A DNA stretch of 23,929 bases from an uncultured Steroidobacter sp. (lineage in GTDB: Bacteria > Pseudomonadota > Gammaproteobacteria > Steroidobacterales > Steroidobacteraceae), in the NCBI RefSeq assembly GCF_937958065.1, contig NZ_CALFXI010000092.1, forward strand, positions 1 through 23,929, written 5' to 3'. A program made the translations under genes and the position numbers. This document shows positions 1 to 6,129 of this stretch, piece after piece. Numbering within the stretch: the stretch's first letter is position 1; each line of letters opens with the position of its first letter. The notes below the pieces were generated by a model. The model was not told the origin of the DNA. It saw only the letters and a program-made list of their open reading frames with translations, and did not search any database.

Positions 1-683
1 CGCACCACATGTTCACGGTGGGCATGCCGCTGGCCGGCCAGATGTTCTTCATGCTGGCCACCATGCTGATCGCGGTGCCGACCGGCGTGAAGGTGTTCAA
101 CTGGACCGCGACCATGTTCAAGGGCTCGATCAGCTTCGAGCCGCCGATGCTGTTCGCGATCTCGTTCCTGTTCCTGTTCACGATCGGCGGTTTCTCCGGC
201 CTGATGCTCGCGGTCGTGCCGGCGGACTTCCAGTATCACGACACCTACTTCGTGGTCGCGCACTTCCACTACGTGCTGGTGCCGGGCGCGGTGTTCTCGC
301 TGATGGCCGCCGCGTACTACTGGCTGCCGAAGTGGACCGGCCACATGTACAACATGACGCTGGCCAAGGCGCACTTCTGGCTGTCGACCATCTTCGTGAA
401 CGTGCTGTTCTTCCCGCAGCACTTCCTGGGTCTGGCCGGCATGCCGCGCCGTATCCCGGACTACTCCACGCAGTTCGCCGACTGGAACATGATTTCCTCG
501 ATCGGCGCCTTCGGCTTCGGCCTGTCGCAGCTGCTGTTCGTCTACATCGTGTTCTCCTGCATCCGTGGCGGCGAGAAGGCGACCGACAAGGTTTGGGACA
601 CCGGCCGCCCGCATGGCCTGGAATGGACTCTGAGCTCGCCGCCGCCGTACCACAGCTTCGAAACCGCTCCTGAAGTGAAGTAA
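1..683 (+). CDS. ctaD: Cytochrome c oxidase subunit I, aa3-type (3' part)
   Basis: C-terminal 226 residues of subunit I of an aa3-type heme-copper oxidase, the inner-membrane enzyme that reduces O2 and pumps protons. The 5' end lies outside the window; the frame opens at base 3 with the two CuB histidines of the HHMFTVGM motif. Further in are the helix VIII motif IAVPTGVKVFNW with the K-channel lysine, and YFVVAHFHYV with the heme a3 and heme a histidines. The tail GRPHGLEWTLSSPPPYHSF is typical of proteobacterial CtaD. The TAA stop overlaps the ATG of the next small gene (TAATG), so the two are probably translated together. The ctaG, ctaE and SURF1 genes that follow support the aa3 assignment. 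Subunit II should lie upstream of the window. Confidence 0.97.
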   Translation, partial: HHMFTVGMPLAGQMFFMLATMLIAVPTGVKVFNWTATMFKGSISFEPPMLFAISFLFLFTIGGFSGLMLAVVPADFQYHDTYFVVAHFHYVLVPGAVFSLMAAAYYWLPKWTGHMYNMTLAKAHFWLSTIFVNVLFFPQHFLGLAGMPRRIPDYSTQFADWNMISSIGAFGFGLSQLLFVYIVFSCIRGGEKATDKVWDTGRPHGLEWTLSSPPPYHSFETAPEVK

Positions 684-808
684 TGGCTACCGAGATTCGA
701 GATCCGGAACGTAAACGGGGCGTGCAGCGGACGGTCATCTGGCTGGTGCTGCTCGCCGCGACGTTCTACTTCGGTTTCATCGCCCTGGCCGTGCTGCGCT
801 CGCATTGA
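683..808 (+). CDS. Cytochrome oxidase small assembly-type membrane peptide
   Basis: A 41-residue protein with a charged N-terminus (MATEIRDPERKRGVQ) and one transmembrane helix at about residues 17-38, ending LRSH. Its ATG overlaps the ctaD stop and its TGA ends one base before the ctaG ATG, so it is packed between two cox genes. Beta- and gammaproteobacterial cox operons often carry a tiny single-helix protein at this spot, annotated in databases as a cytochrome oxidase small assembly protein. Position, size and topology support that label here. The function is not shown by the sequence; an accessory subunit of the oxidase is the alternative. Confidence 0.75.
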   Translation: MATEIRDPERKRGVQRTVIWLVLLAATFYFGFIALAVLRSH

Positions 809-809
809 C

Positions 810-1349
810 ATGACCGAGGCACCGCTCAAAAAGGCGAATCGCTCGCTGACCCGGCAGCTGTGGATCTTCGCTGCCGGCAGTTTCGCGTTCGGCTTCGCGC
901 TGGTGCCTCTGTACGACGTCATTTGCGACGTGACCGGTTATGGCGATCGGACCAAGCTGGTCGAGGCGAGCTCGTTCACCGCGCCGGAAGACGTGAACCG
1001 GACGGTGACCATCGAGCTGCTGTCGGACTCGCCGGCGATCGGCGACTGGGAGTTCCGGCCGGAAGTCGGCAGCATCGAAGTGCATCCTGGCCGTTTGAGC
1101 GAAGCGAAGTTCTACGCGCGCAACATGCGCTCGCAGGCGGTGGTGGCGCAGGCCATCCCCAGCATCGCGCCGCTGCAGGCGACCAAGTACTTCCACAAGA
1201 CCGAATGTTTCTGTTTCACGCCGCAGCCGTTCGAGGCGCAACAGGAGCGGGAGCTCACGGTGCGCTTCATCGTCGATCCGAAGCTGCCCGTGAACATCGA
1301 TCGCTTGACGCTCTCGTACGTGATGTACGACGCGAAGAGCACCAGCTGA
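810..1349 (+). CDS. ctaG: Cox11/CtaG copper chaperone for the CuB site
   Basis: A 179-residue Cox11-family protein that delivers copper to the CuB centre of subunit I. It has a cytoplasmic N-terminus, one transmembrane helix (about residues 17-38) and a periplasmic immunoglobulin-like domain. The conserved copper-binding motif CFCF is at residues 133-136 (context KTECFCFTPQPF), and the third conserved cysteine is C39 in DVICDVTGYG. The length is normal for the bacterial family. The start lies one base after the stop of the preceding small gene, which places it in the ctaD-ctaG-ctaE operon. It is the only cox11 gene in the window, so it may also serve the second oxidase encoded downstream (inference). 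Confidence 0.97.
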   Translation: MTEAPLKKANRSLTRQLWIFAAGSFAFGFALVPLYDVICDVTGYGDRTKLVEASSFTAPEDVNRTVTIELLSDSPAIGDWEFRPEVGSIEVHPGRLSEAKFYARNMRSQAVVAQAIPSIAPLQATKYFHKTECFCFTPQPFEAQQERELTVRFIVDPKLPVNIDRLTLSYVMYDAKSTS

Positions 1350-1395
1350 TTTTTGCTTTGAACTGAATTCGTTTTGAAGTGAGTGGCAGATAACT

Positions 1396-2274
1396 ATGGC
1401 CCACGCAACGCACGCGCCGTCCGAAAAGTATTACGTACCCCACAGTAGTCCGTGGCCGCTGGTCGGCTCGATCGCGCTGTTCACGACCGTGGGTGGAGCG
1501 GCCTTGTGGCTGAACCACTCGCAGTCCGGCCCGTGGGTGATGACGGTCGGTTTCGGCATCCTCCTGTTCATGTTCGCCGGCTGGTTCGGCGCCGTGATCA
1601 AGGAGAGCGAAGCCCGCTTCTACAATGACGCGGTGGATCGCTCGTTCCGCATGGGCATGATGTGGTTCATCTTCTCCGAAGTCATGTTCTTCGCGGCGTT
1701 CTTCGGCGCGCTGTGGTACGCACGTAACTTCTCGGTGCCGTGGCTCGGCGGTGAAGGCACGCGCGCCCTGACCAAGATCATCCGTGGCGACAACTACGAA
1801 GCGTCCTGGCCGACCGACGGTCCGGGCGACGTGGGCGGAGACTTCGACGTGATTCCCGCGTTCGGTCTGCCGGCAATCAACACCGCCATCCTGCTGACCT
1901 CGGGCGTGACCATCACGATCGCGCACCACGCGATCAAGGCGGGCAATCGCGCCATCCTGAACACCTTCCTCGGCCTCACCATCCTGCTCGGCTTCCTGTT
2001 CGTGTACCTGCAGGCGCACGAGTACATCGAGGCCTACCAGCACTACAACCTGAAGCTGACCTCGGGCATCTACGGCTCGACGTTCTTCATGCTGACCGGC
2101 TTCCACGGTTTCCACGTGACCCTGGGCGCGATCATGCTGGCGGTGGTGTGGTTCCGCTGTCTGAAAGGTCACTTCACGCCGACGCATCACTTCGCGTTCG
2201 AAGGCGTGGCCTGGTACTGGCACTTCGTCGACGTGGTGTGGCTGGGTCTGTTCGTCTTCGTGTACTGGCTGTAA
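1396..2274 (+). CDS. ctaE: Cytochrome c oxidase subunit III, aa3-type
   Basis: A 292-residue subunit III of the aa3 oxidase, with seven predicted transmembrane helices. Recognisable family segments are FIFSEVMFFAAFFGALWYA in helix III with its conserved glutamate, HEYIEAYQHYNL, MLTGFHGFHVTLGAIML, and the C-terminal VAWYWHFVDVVWLGLFVFVY. The long loop near residues 110-150 between helices III and IV is typical of the proteobacterial aa3 form. It follows ctaG after 46 bases and is followed by a clear intrinsic terminator, so it is probably the last gene of this transcript. Subunit III does not bind the metal centres; it stabilises subunit I and proton uptake. Confidence 0.97.
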   Translation: MAHATHAPSEKYYVPHSSPWPLVGSIALFTTVGGAALWLNHSQSGPWVMTVGFGILLFMFAGWFGAVIKESEARFYNDAVDRSFRMGMMWFIFSEVMFFAAFFGALWYARNFSVPWLGGEGTRALTKIIRGDNYEASWPTDGPGDVGGDFDVIPAFGLPAINTAILLTSGVTITIAHHAIKAGNRAILNTFLGLTILLGFLFVYLQAHEYIEAYQHYNLKLTSGIYGSTFFMLTGFHGFHVTLGAIMLAVVWFRCLKGHFTPTHHFAFEGVAWYWHFVDVVWLGLFVFVYWL

Positions 2275-2327
2275 TCGCTACGACAGTACCGACGGGGCGC
2301 GCCGAGCAGGCGCCCCCCGCTTCACCG

Positions 2328-2361
2328 GGCCGCCGCTTCATCCGAACGCGGCGGCCTTTTT
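2328..2361 (+). terminator. Intrinsic terminator after ctaE
   Basis: A perfect 9-bp GC stem (2328-2336 pairing with 2348-2356) with an 11-base loop, followed at once by five Ts (2357-2361). It lies about 50 bases after the ctaE stop and acts in the plus direction. It also falls in the gap before the converging minus-strand gene, but that strand has no T-run after the stem. Confidence 0.8.
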
Positions 2362-2364
2362 ACA

Positions 2365-2565
2365 TTACAGGCCGATGGGTTTGATCAGTCCCTGGGCCCA
2401 GGCCAGCAGCAGCAGTATGAACAGTGCCACGGACAGGCCGACTCGCACCGACAGGGCGTTGACCATCTTCTTCGAGCCGCCTTTGTCGGTCACCAGGTAG
2501 AACAGGCCGGAGAACAGGCTGAGCACGATGGCGGCCAGACAGGCAATGATGAGACCTTTGATCAT
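2365..2565 (-). CDS. DUF2909 twin-transmembrane protein
   Basis: A 66-residue protein with two hydrophobic helices (about residues 3-26 and 43-60) joined by a short basic loop, TDKGGSKKMVNALSVR. This matches the DUF2909 'twin transmembrane protein' family, often found in reverse orientation between subunit III and SURF1 in gammaproteobacterial cox loci. I chose the ATG at 2565 rather than an upstream in-frame start because AGGAGG (2574-2579, minus strand) sits 8 bases ahead of it and the family starts at MIKG. It is divergent from SURF1 with only 46 bases between the starts. The function is unknown; its location suggests a role in oxidase assembly or stability (inference). Confidence 0.85.
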   Translation of the reverse strand: MIKGLIIACLAAIVLSLFSGLFYLVTDKGGSKKMVNALSVRVGLSVALFILLLLAWAQGLIKPIGL

Positions 2566-2603
2566 GGGAACAGCCTCCTGATCCGAGGATGCGGATCGCA
2601 AGC

Positions 2604-2609
2604 AGTATA
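2604..2609 (-). promoter_or_regulatory. Putative -10 box for the DUF2909 gene
   Basis: On the minus strand this reads TATACT, close to the sigma-70 -10 consensus, and it lies about 38 bases before the DUF2909 start. A TTGTGG hexamer 15 bases upstream is only a weak -35. The box falls inside the 46-base divergent gap next to the SURF1 start. Confidence 0.35.
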
Positions 2610-2611
2610 TC

Positions 2612-3367
2612 GTGAGCCCCAACCCCACAACGCTGAAGACCCGAGTTTGGCGCCCGAGCATGTTCGGCGCCGCGTTGACCGTGTTCGGCGTGGCGTTCTT
2701 TCTCTGGCTCGGGTTCTGGCAGCTGGGCCGGGCGGATCAGAAGCAGGCGCTGCTCGATCAATATGCGGTGGGCCAGCAATCGCAGATCGAGATCACGCCC
2801 GAGAACGCCGCCAGTCTGGCGCGCTATCAGCGGGCCAGGGTCTCGGGTCGCTTCGATCCGGCGCATCAGATTCTGCTCGACAACATGCCCTCGCATGCGG
2901 GTCAGCCTGGCTACCGGGTACTCACTGCGTTTGAGACGAGCGCCGGCTGGCTGCTCGTCGACCGGGGCTGGCTTCCGCTCGGCGCCACCCGCAGTCAGTT
3001 GCCCGACATTTCCGTAGGAACCGACGAGCGTACGATTACCGGCACCATCGATGATCTGCCTCGAGCCGGCCTGGAGCTGGCCACGCCGCCTGTCGACGCG
3101 AACGCGCCTTGGCCGCGGGTTCTCAGCTTCCCGCAGCAGCCCGCGCTGGAGCAGCAGTTCGGTCACGAGCTCATTCCCGGAGTGTTGTTGCTCGACGCTT
3201 CGCAACCCGATGGCTACGAGCGCGTCTGGGAGGCCCATCTCGGCTTCAGCCCCGAACGCCATGTCGGCTACGCCGTGCAGTGGTTCGCGCTGGCGCTGGC
3301 GGCCGTCGTTCTTTTCGTCATCACCAGCTTCCGTACCAAGAAGGCAACAGATGAATCGCCCCGCTGA
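2612..3367 (+). CDS. SURF1 family cytochrome oxidase biogenesis protein
   Basis: A 251-residue SURF1/Shy1-family protein, which helps insert heme a into subunit I. The N-terminal helix (about residues 19-36) carries the family pattern LWLGFWQLGRADQKQALLDQ. A periplasmic domain follows, with the segments GRFDPAHQILLDNMP and GWLLVDRGWLPLG, and a C-terminal helix begins YAVQWFALALAAVVLFVI. The start is taken as GTG at 2612; an ATG at 2660 would remove the cytoplasmic tail and is less likely. The last 17 bases overlap the start of the SCO-like gene, so the two are coupled. The gene order matches the Pseudomonas aa3 locus. Confidence 0.93.
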   Translation: MSPNPTTLKTRVWRPSMFGAALTVFGVAFFLWLGFWQLGRADQKQALLDQYAVGQQSQIEITPENAASLARYQRARVSGRFDPAHQILLDNMPSHAGQPGYRVLTAFETSAGWLLVDRGWLPLGATRSQLPDISVGTDERTITGTIDDLPRAGLELATPPVDANAPWPRVLSFPQQPALEQQFGHELIPGVLLLDASQPDGYERVWEAHLGFSPERHVGYAVQWFALALAAVVLFVITSFRTKKATDESPR

Positions 3368-3965
3368 ACACACCGCCCCGGGCTCCCGGTCCCGCAAACA
3401 GATCTGGATGCTGATCGGCGCCTTTTTCGCTCCGCTGGCGCTCGCGTTCCTTCTTTATTACGGCATGGGCGTGCGCCCGCACGGAAGCACCAACAAGGGC
3501 GATCTGATTCAACCGGCCCGTCCCTTGCCGGAAGTTGAATTGCCCGGCTCGGCGGATCAAACGCTTGCAGCGGATGCGCTGCGCGGCAAGTGGAGCATGG
3601 TATTCATCGGCGACGGCGCCTGTGACAGCCGCTGTCGGGAAGCACTTACGTTGATGCGTCAAACGAGACTCGCGCTCGGCGACAAGATGGAGCGCGTGCA
3701 GCGCGTGTTCCTGGTCAGCGGCAACTGTTGTGACGAGGCTTATCTGGCCGCCGAACAAAGCGGCCTGTTGCTCGGACGCATCGACAATCCCGCGGGCCAG
3801 ACATTGTTAGAAACATTCCCCGATGCAGCCCAGGCCGCGAGTCTCGGACGCATTTATCTGGTCGATCCGCTCGGCAATCTGATGATGAAATACGAGCCTG
3901 ATGCGCCGCAGAAAGGATTGCTGGAAGATCTGAAGAAATTACTGAAGCTGTCGCATATCGGATAA
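3351..3965 (+). CDS. SCO-like thioredoxin-fold membrane protein lacking the copper histidine
   Basis: A 204-residue protein with one N-terminal helix (about residues 18-38) and a periplasmic thioredoxin-like domain. It resembles the uncharacterised protein between SURF1 and ctaA in pseudomonads. KWSMVFIGDGACDSRC gives a CxxxC pair at C91 and C95, the spacing SCO1/SenC proteins use to bind copper. The later segment IYLVDPLGNLMMKY also matches SCO. The SCO histidine expected eight residues before the VDP aspartate is a serine (S164), so the usual Cys-Cys-His copper site is incomplete. An extra vicinal pair, C126-C127, is present. The start at 3351 overlaps SURF1. A redox or CuA-assembly role is inferred from fold and neighbours. 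Confidence 0.82.
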   Translation: MNRPAEHTAPGSRSRKQIWMLIGAFFAPLALAFLLYYGMGVRPHGSTNKGDLIQPARPLPEVELPGSADQTLAADALRGKWSMVFIGDGACDSRCREALTLMRQTRLALGDKMERVQRVFLVSGNCCDEAYLAAEQSGLLLGRIDNPAGQTLLETFPDAAQAASLGRIYLVDPLGNLMMKYEPDAPQKGLLEDLKKLLKLSHIG

Positions 3966-4088
3966 CTGTGACAAACTCGTGCTGCTAGCGAAGGAATGCG
4001 CCACGGCATTTCCTCGCGCGCAGATCGATATTGAACAAAGAGGTATCGCGTAACGGTCGCTTAGTTCTGCAGCTCCCGGGGGATTGCC

Positions 4089-4652
4089 ATGAAATGCATC
4101 TACTATCTGACGTCGACGCTCAAGAGCACACAGGACGTTTCCGATGATCTGCATGGAGTGGGCGTCGACGATTTCTATCTGCACGTGGTCTCCAAGGACG
4201 AATGCGGTCTGAAGCAGCAGCGGATCCATTCCTCGAACTATCTGGAAACACTGGACATCGTCCGGGACGGGTTCATCGGCGCGGCGCTCGGCTTCGTCGC
4301 CGGGTTGATCGGCATCTGGCTGCTGATGTACTTCAAACCCCTGGGTCCGGACTTCGAAATCCCGACCCTGGTCTACGCCATCCTGGTGGGTGCCGCGACG
4401 CTGTTCGGCGCGTGGGAAGGCGGGCTGACCGGCATCGCCACCGAGAACAAGAAGCTGGCTCGCTTTCACGACGACATCGACGCCGGCAAATATCTGATCC
4501 TGGTGTACGTCAACAAACAGCAGGAAGCCACGGTCCGCAAAATGATGGAAGAGCGTCATGCGGACGCCGAGATGGTCGGCATCGATTCTCATTGCATCAA
4601 TCCGTTCACCGGCGTCGAACGGCTGCCGCAGAGGACTCCCTCCAGAACCTAG
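4089..4652 (+). CDS. Two-TM protein of unknown function, GSP17M/DUF1269-like layout
   Basis: 187 residues, not recognised with certainty. A soluble N-terminal segment (1-58) has an alpha/beta pattern with GVGVDDFYLHVVSKDECGL. Two glycine-rich membrane segments follow (about 61-82 and 91-116). The C-terminal part reads ATENKKLARFHDDIDAGKY then LILVYVNKQQEATVRKMMEE. This order resembles the general-stress-17M/DUF1269 group, where a short sensor-like fold flanks a glycine hairpin; that is a pattern match only. Upstream, GGGGG precedes the ATG by about six bases. The gene ends 54 bases before coxM-like subunit II in the same direction and opens the second oxidase cluster, so a link to that oxidase is possible but unproven. 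Confidence 0.75.
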   Translation: MKCIYYLTSTLKSTQDVSDDLHGVGVDDFYLHVVSKDECGLKQQRIHSSNYLETLDIVRDGFIGAALGFVAGLIGIWLLMYFKPLGPDFEIPTLVYAILVGAATLFGAWEGGLTGIATENKKLARFHDDIDAGKYLILVYVNKQQEATVRKMMEERHADAEMVGIDSHCINPFTGVERLPQRTPSRT

Positions 4653-4706
4653 AGAGCACCGCCACCCAGCAATGCGCCTGAAGGGCGTCGAAGAGGGGAC
4701 CCGCCA

Positions 4707-6059
4707 ATGGTGATAGCGATCGCGTTGATCGTGCTCGTAGTGGCCACGGTGCTGTTTCATTTCCTGAGCCCATGGTGGTTCACGCCGATCGCATCCAACT
4801 GGAACACAGTGGATTCGACCGTCGACGTGACGTTCTGGGTGACGGGCGTCGTGTTCGTCGCGGTGAATCTGTTCCTGGCCTACTGCCTGATTCGTTACCG
4901 GCATCGCAAAGGCAACCAGGCGCACTACGAGCCGGAGAACAAGAAACTCGAATGGTGGCTGACCGGCATCACGTCGGTCGGCATCGCCGCCATGCTCGCA
5001 CCGGGGCTGTCGGTCTGGGCCAAGTTCGTCACCGTGCCCGAAGATGCCTCGGCGGTCGAAGTGCTGGGTCAGCAGTGGGCCTGGGCCTATCGCTTCCCGG
5101 GCAAGGACGGCCAGCTCGGCGCGTCGCACGCCAACCTGATCAGCGTCGAGAACCCCTTCGGCATGGATCCGAACGATCCGGTCGGTCAGGACGATGTGCT
5201 CATCGCCAATCCGCAGCTGCATCTGCCGATCGACAAGCCGGTGAAAATGTTGTTGCGCGCGAAGGATGTGAATCATCAATTCGCGGTACCGCAGTTTCGC
5301 GTGAAGATGGACATGGTGCCCGGCATGGTCACTCACTTCTGGTTCACGCCGACGCGCACCGGTGAGTTCGACGTGTTGTGCGAGCAGCTTTGCGGAGTGG
5401 CGCACTTCGCCATGCGCGGCCGCGTCGTGGTGGATACCCAGGACGATTTCGACAAGTGGCTCGCTTCACAGCCGACGTTCGGACAGACGCTGGCCGCCAC
5501 CAAGGGCGATCCGGTCGCCGGGCAGGCATTGTTCACGGCCTGCACGGCCTGTCATGGCGCCAAGGCCGAAGGCAATCGCGAGCTGAATGCACCGAAGCTC
5601 AGCGGCCAGGCCGACTGGTACCTGATGCGGCAGATCAAGAGCTTCAAGAGCGGCGTGCGCGGCTCGAACGAGCAGGACACGTTCGCCAAACAAATGATTC
5701 CGTTCGCATCCATGCTCGCCGACGACACCGCGATCCGCAACGTGGTCGCCTATATCAAGACGCTGCCCGAAGTGCGGCCTCCGGCCAGCGTGGTCGGCGA
5801 TCCGGTGCACGGCAAGAAGTTGTATGAAACCTGCGCGGCCTGTCATGGCGACACGGCCAAGGGAATCTGGGCGACCAACGCACCTCGTCTGTCCAACATG
5901 AGCGACTGGTACCTGGCACGCCAGCTACAGCACTTCCGCGACGGCATTCGCGGCGGTCATCCACAGGACTTCAATGGCGCGCAGATGCGATCCATGGCGA
6001 AGGTGCTTCCCGACGATCAGGCCATCGCCGACGTTCTCGATTACATCCGGACGTTATGA
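4707..6059 (+). CDS. coxM: Oxidase subunit II with CuA domain and two fused cytochrome c domains
   Basis: A 450-residue subunit II of a second heme-copper oxidase. Two N-terminal helices (about 3-20 and 43-63) precede a third hydrophobic stretch (84-105). The CuA domain has the aromatic segment GQQWAWAYRF (121-130), the first ligand H190, then C225, C229, H233 and M236 in CEQLCGVAHFAM. Two class I cytochrome c domains follow, with CTACH at 279-283 and CAACH at 376-380 and candidate axial methionines near M330/M336 and M427/M430. The fusion suggests internal electron delivery to CuA without a fully separate cytochrome c. GAGGGG (4693-4698) is a good ribosome site. The symbol follows the rhizobial coxMNOP naming and is an analogy. 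Confidence 0.92.
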   Translation: MVIAIALIVLVVATVLFHFLSPWWFTPIASNWNTVDSTVDVTFWVTGVVFVAVNLFLAYCLIRYRHRKGNQAHYEPENKKLEWWLTGITSVGIAAMLAPGLSVWAKFVTVPEDASAVEVLGQQWAWAYRFPGKDGQLGASHANLISVENPFGMDPNDPVGQDDVLIANPQLHLPIDKPVKMLLRAKDVNHQFAVPQFRVKMDMVPGMVTHFWFTPTRTGEFDVLCEQLCGVAHFAMRGRVVVDTQDDFDKWLASQPTFGQTLAATKGDPVAGQALFTACTACHGAKAEGNRELNAPKLSGQADWYLMRQIKSFKSGVRGSNEQDTFAKQMIPFASMLADDTAIRNVVAYIKTLPEVRPPASVVGDPVHGKKLYETCAACHGDTAKGIWATNAPRLSNMSDWYLARQLQHFRDGIRGGHPQDFNGAQMRSMAKVLPDDQAIADVLDYIRTL

Positions 6060-6084
6060 CCCGCTGCCGCAGGTGCCTCGGCTA

Positions 6085-6106
6085 GGCTCGATAGAGGCTC
6101 GATAGA
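6085..6106. repeat. Perfect 11-bp tandem duplication upstream of subunit I
   Basis: GGCTCGATAGA occurs twice in direct tandem (6085-6095 and 6096-6106), in the 70-base gap between subunit II and subunit I and just ahead of the AAGGAG ribosome site (6115-6120). It may be a recent slippage duplication. Confidence 0.85.
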
Positions 6107-6129
6107 ACAGACAGAAGGAGTGTGTTTCG

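Noticed and set aside
4672..4713. 13-codon ORF overlapping the subunit II start
   Set aside because: It is very short, has no ribosome site of its own and no hydrophobic or regulatory pattern; probably chance.
3939..5405. Minus-strand frame across the two-TM gene and subunit II
   Set aside because: It spans two well-supported plus-strand genes and reads as charged, motif-free sequence.
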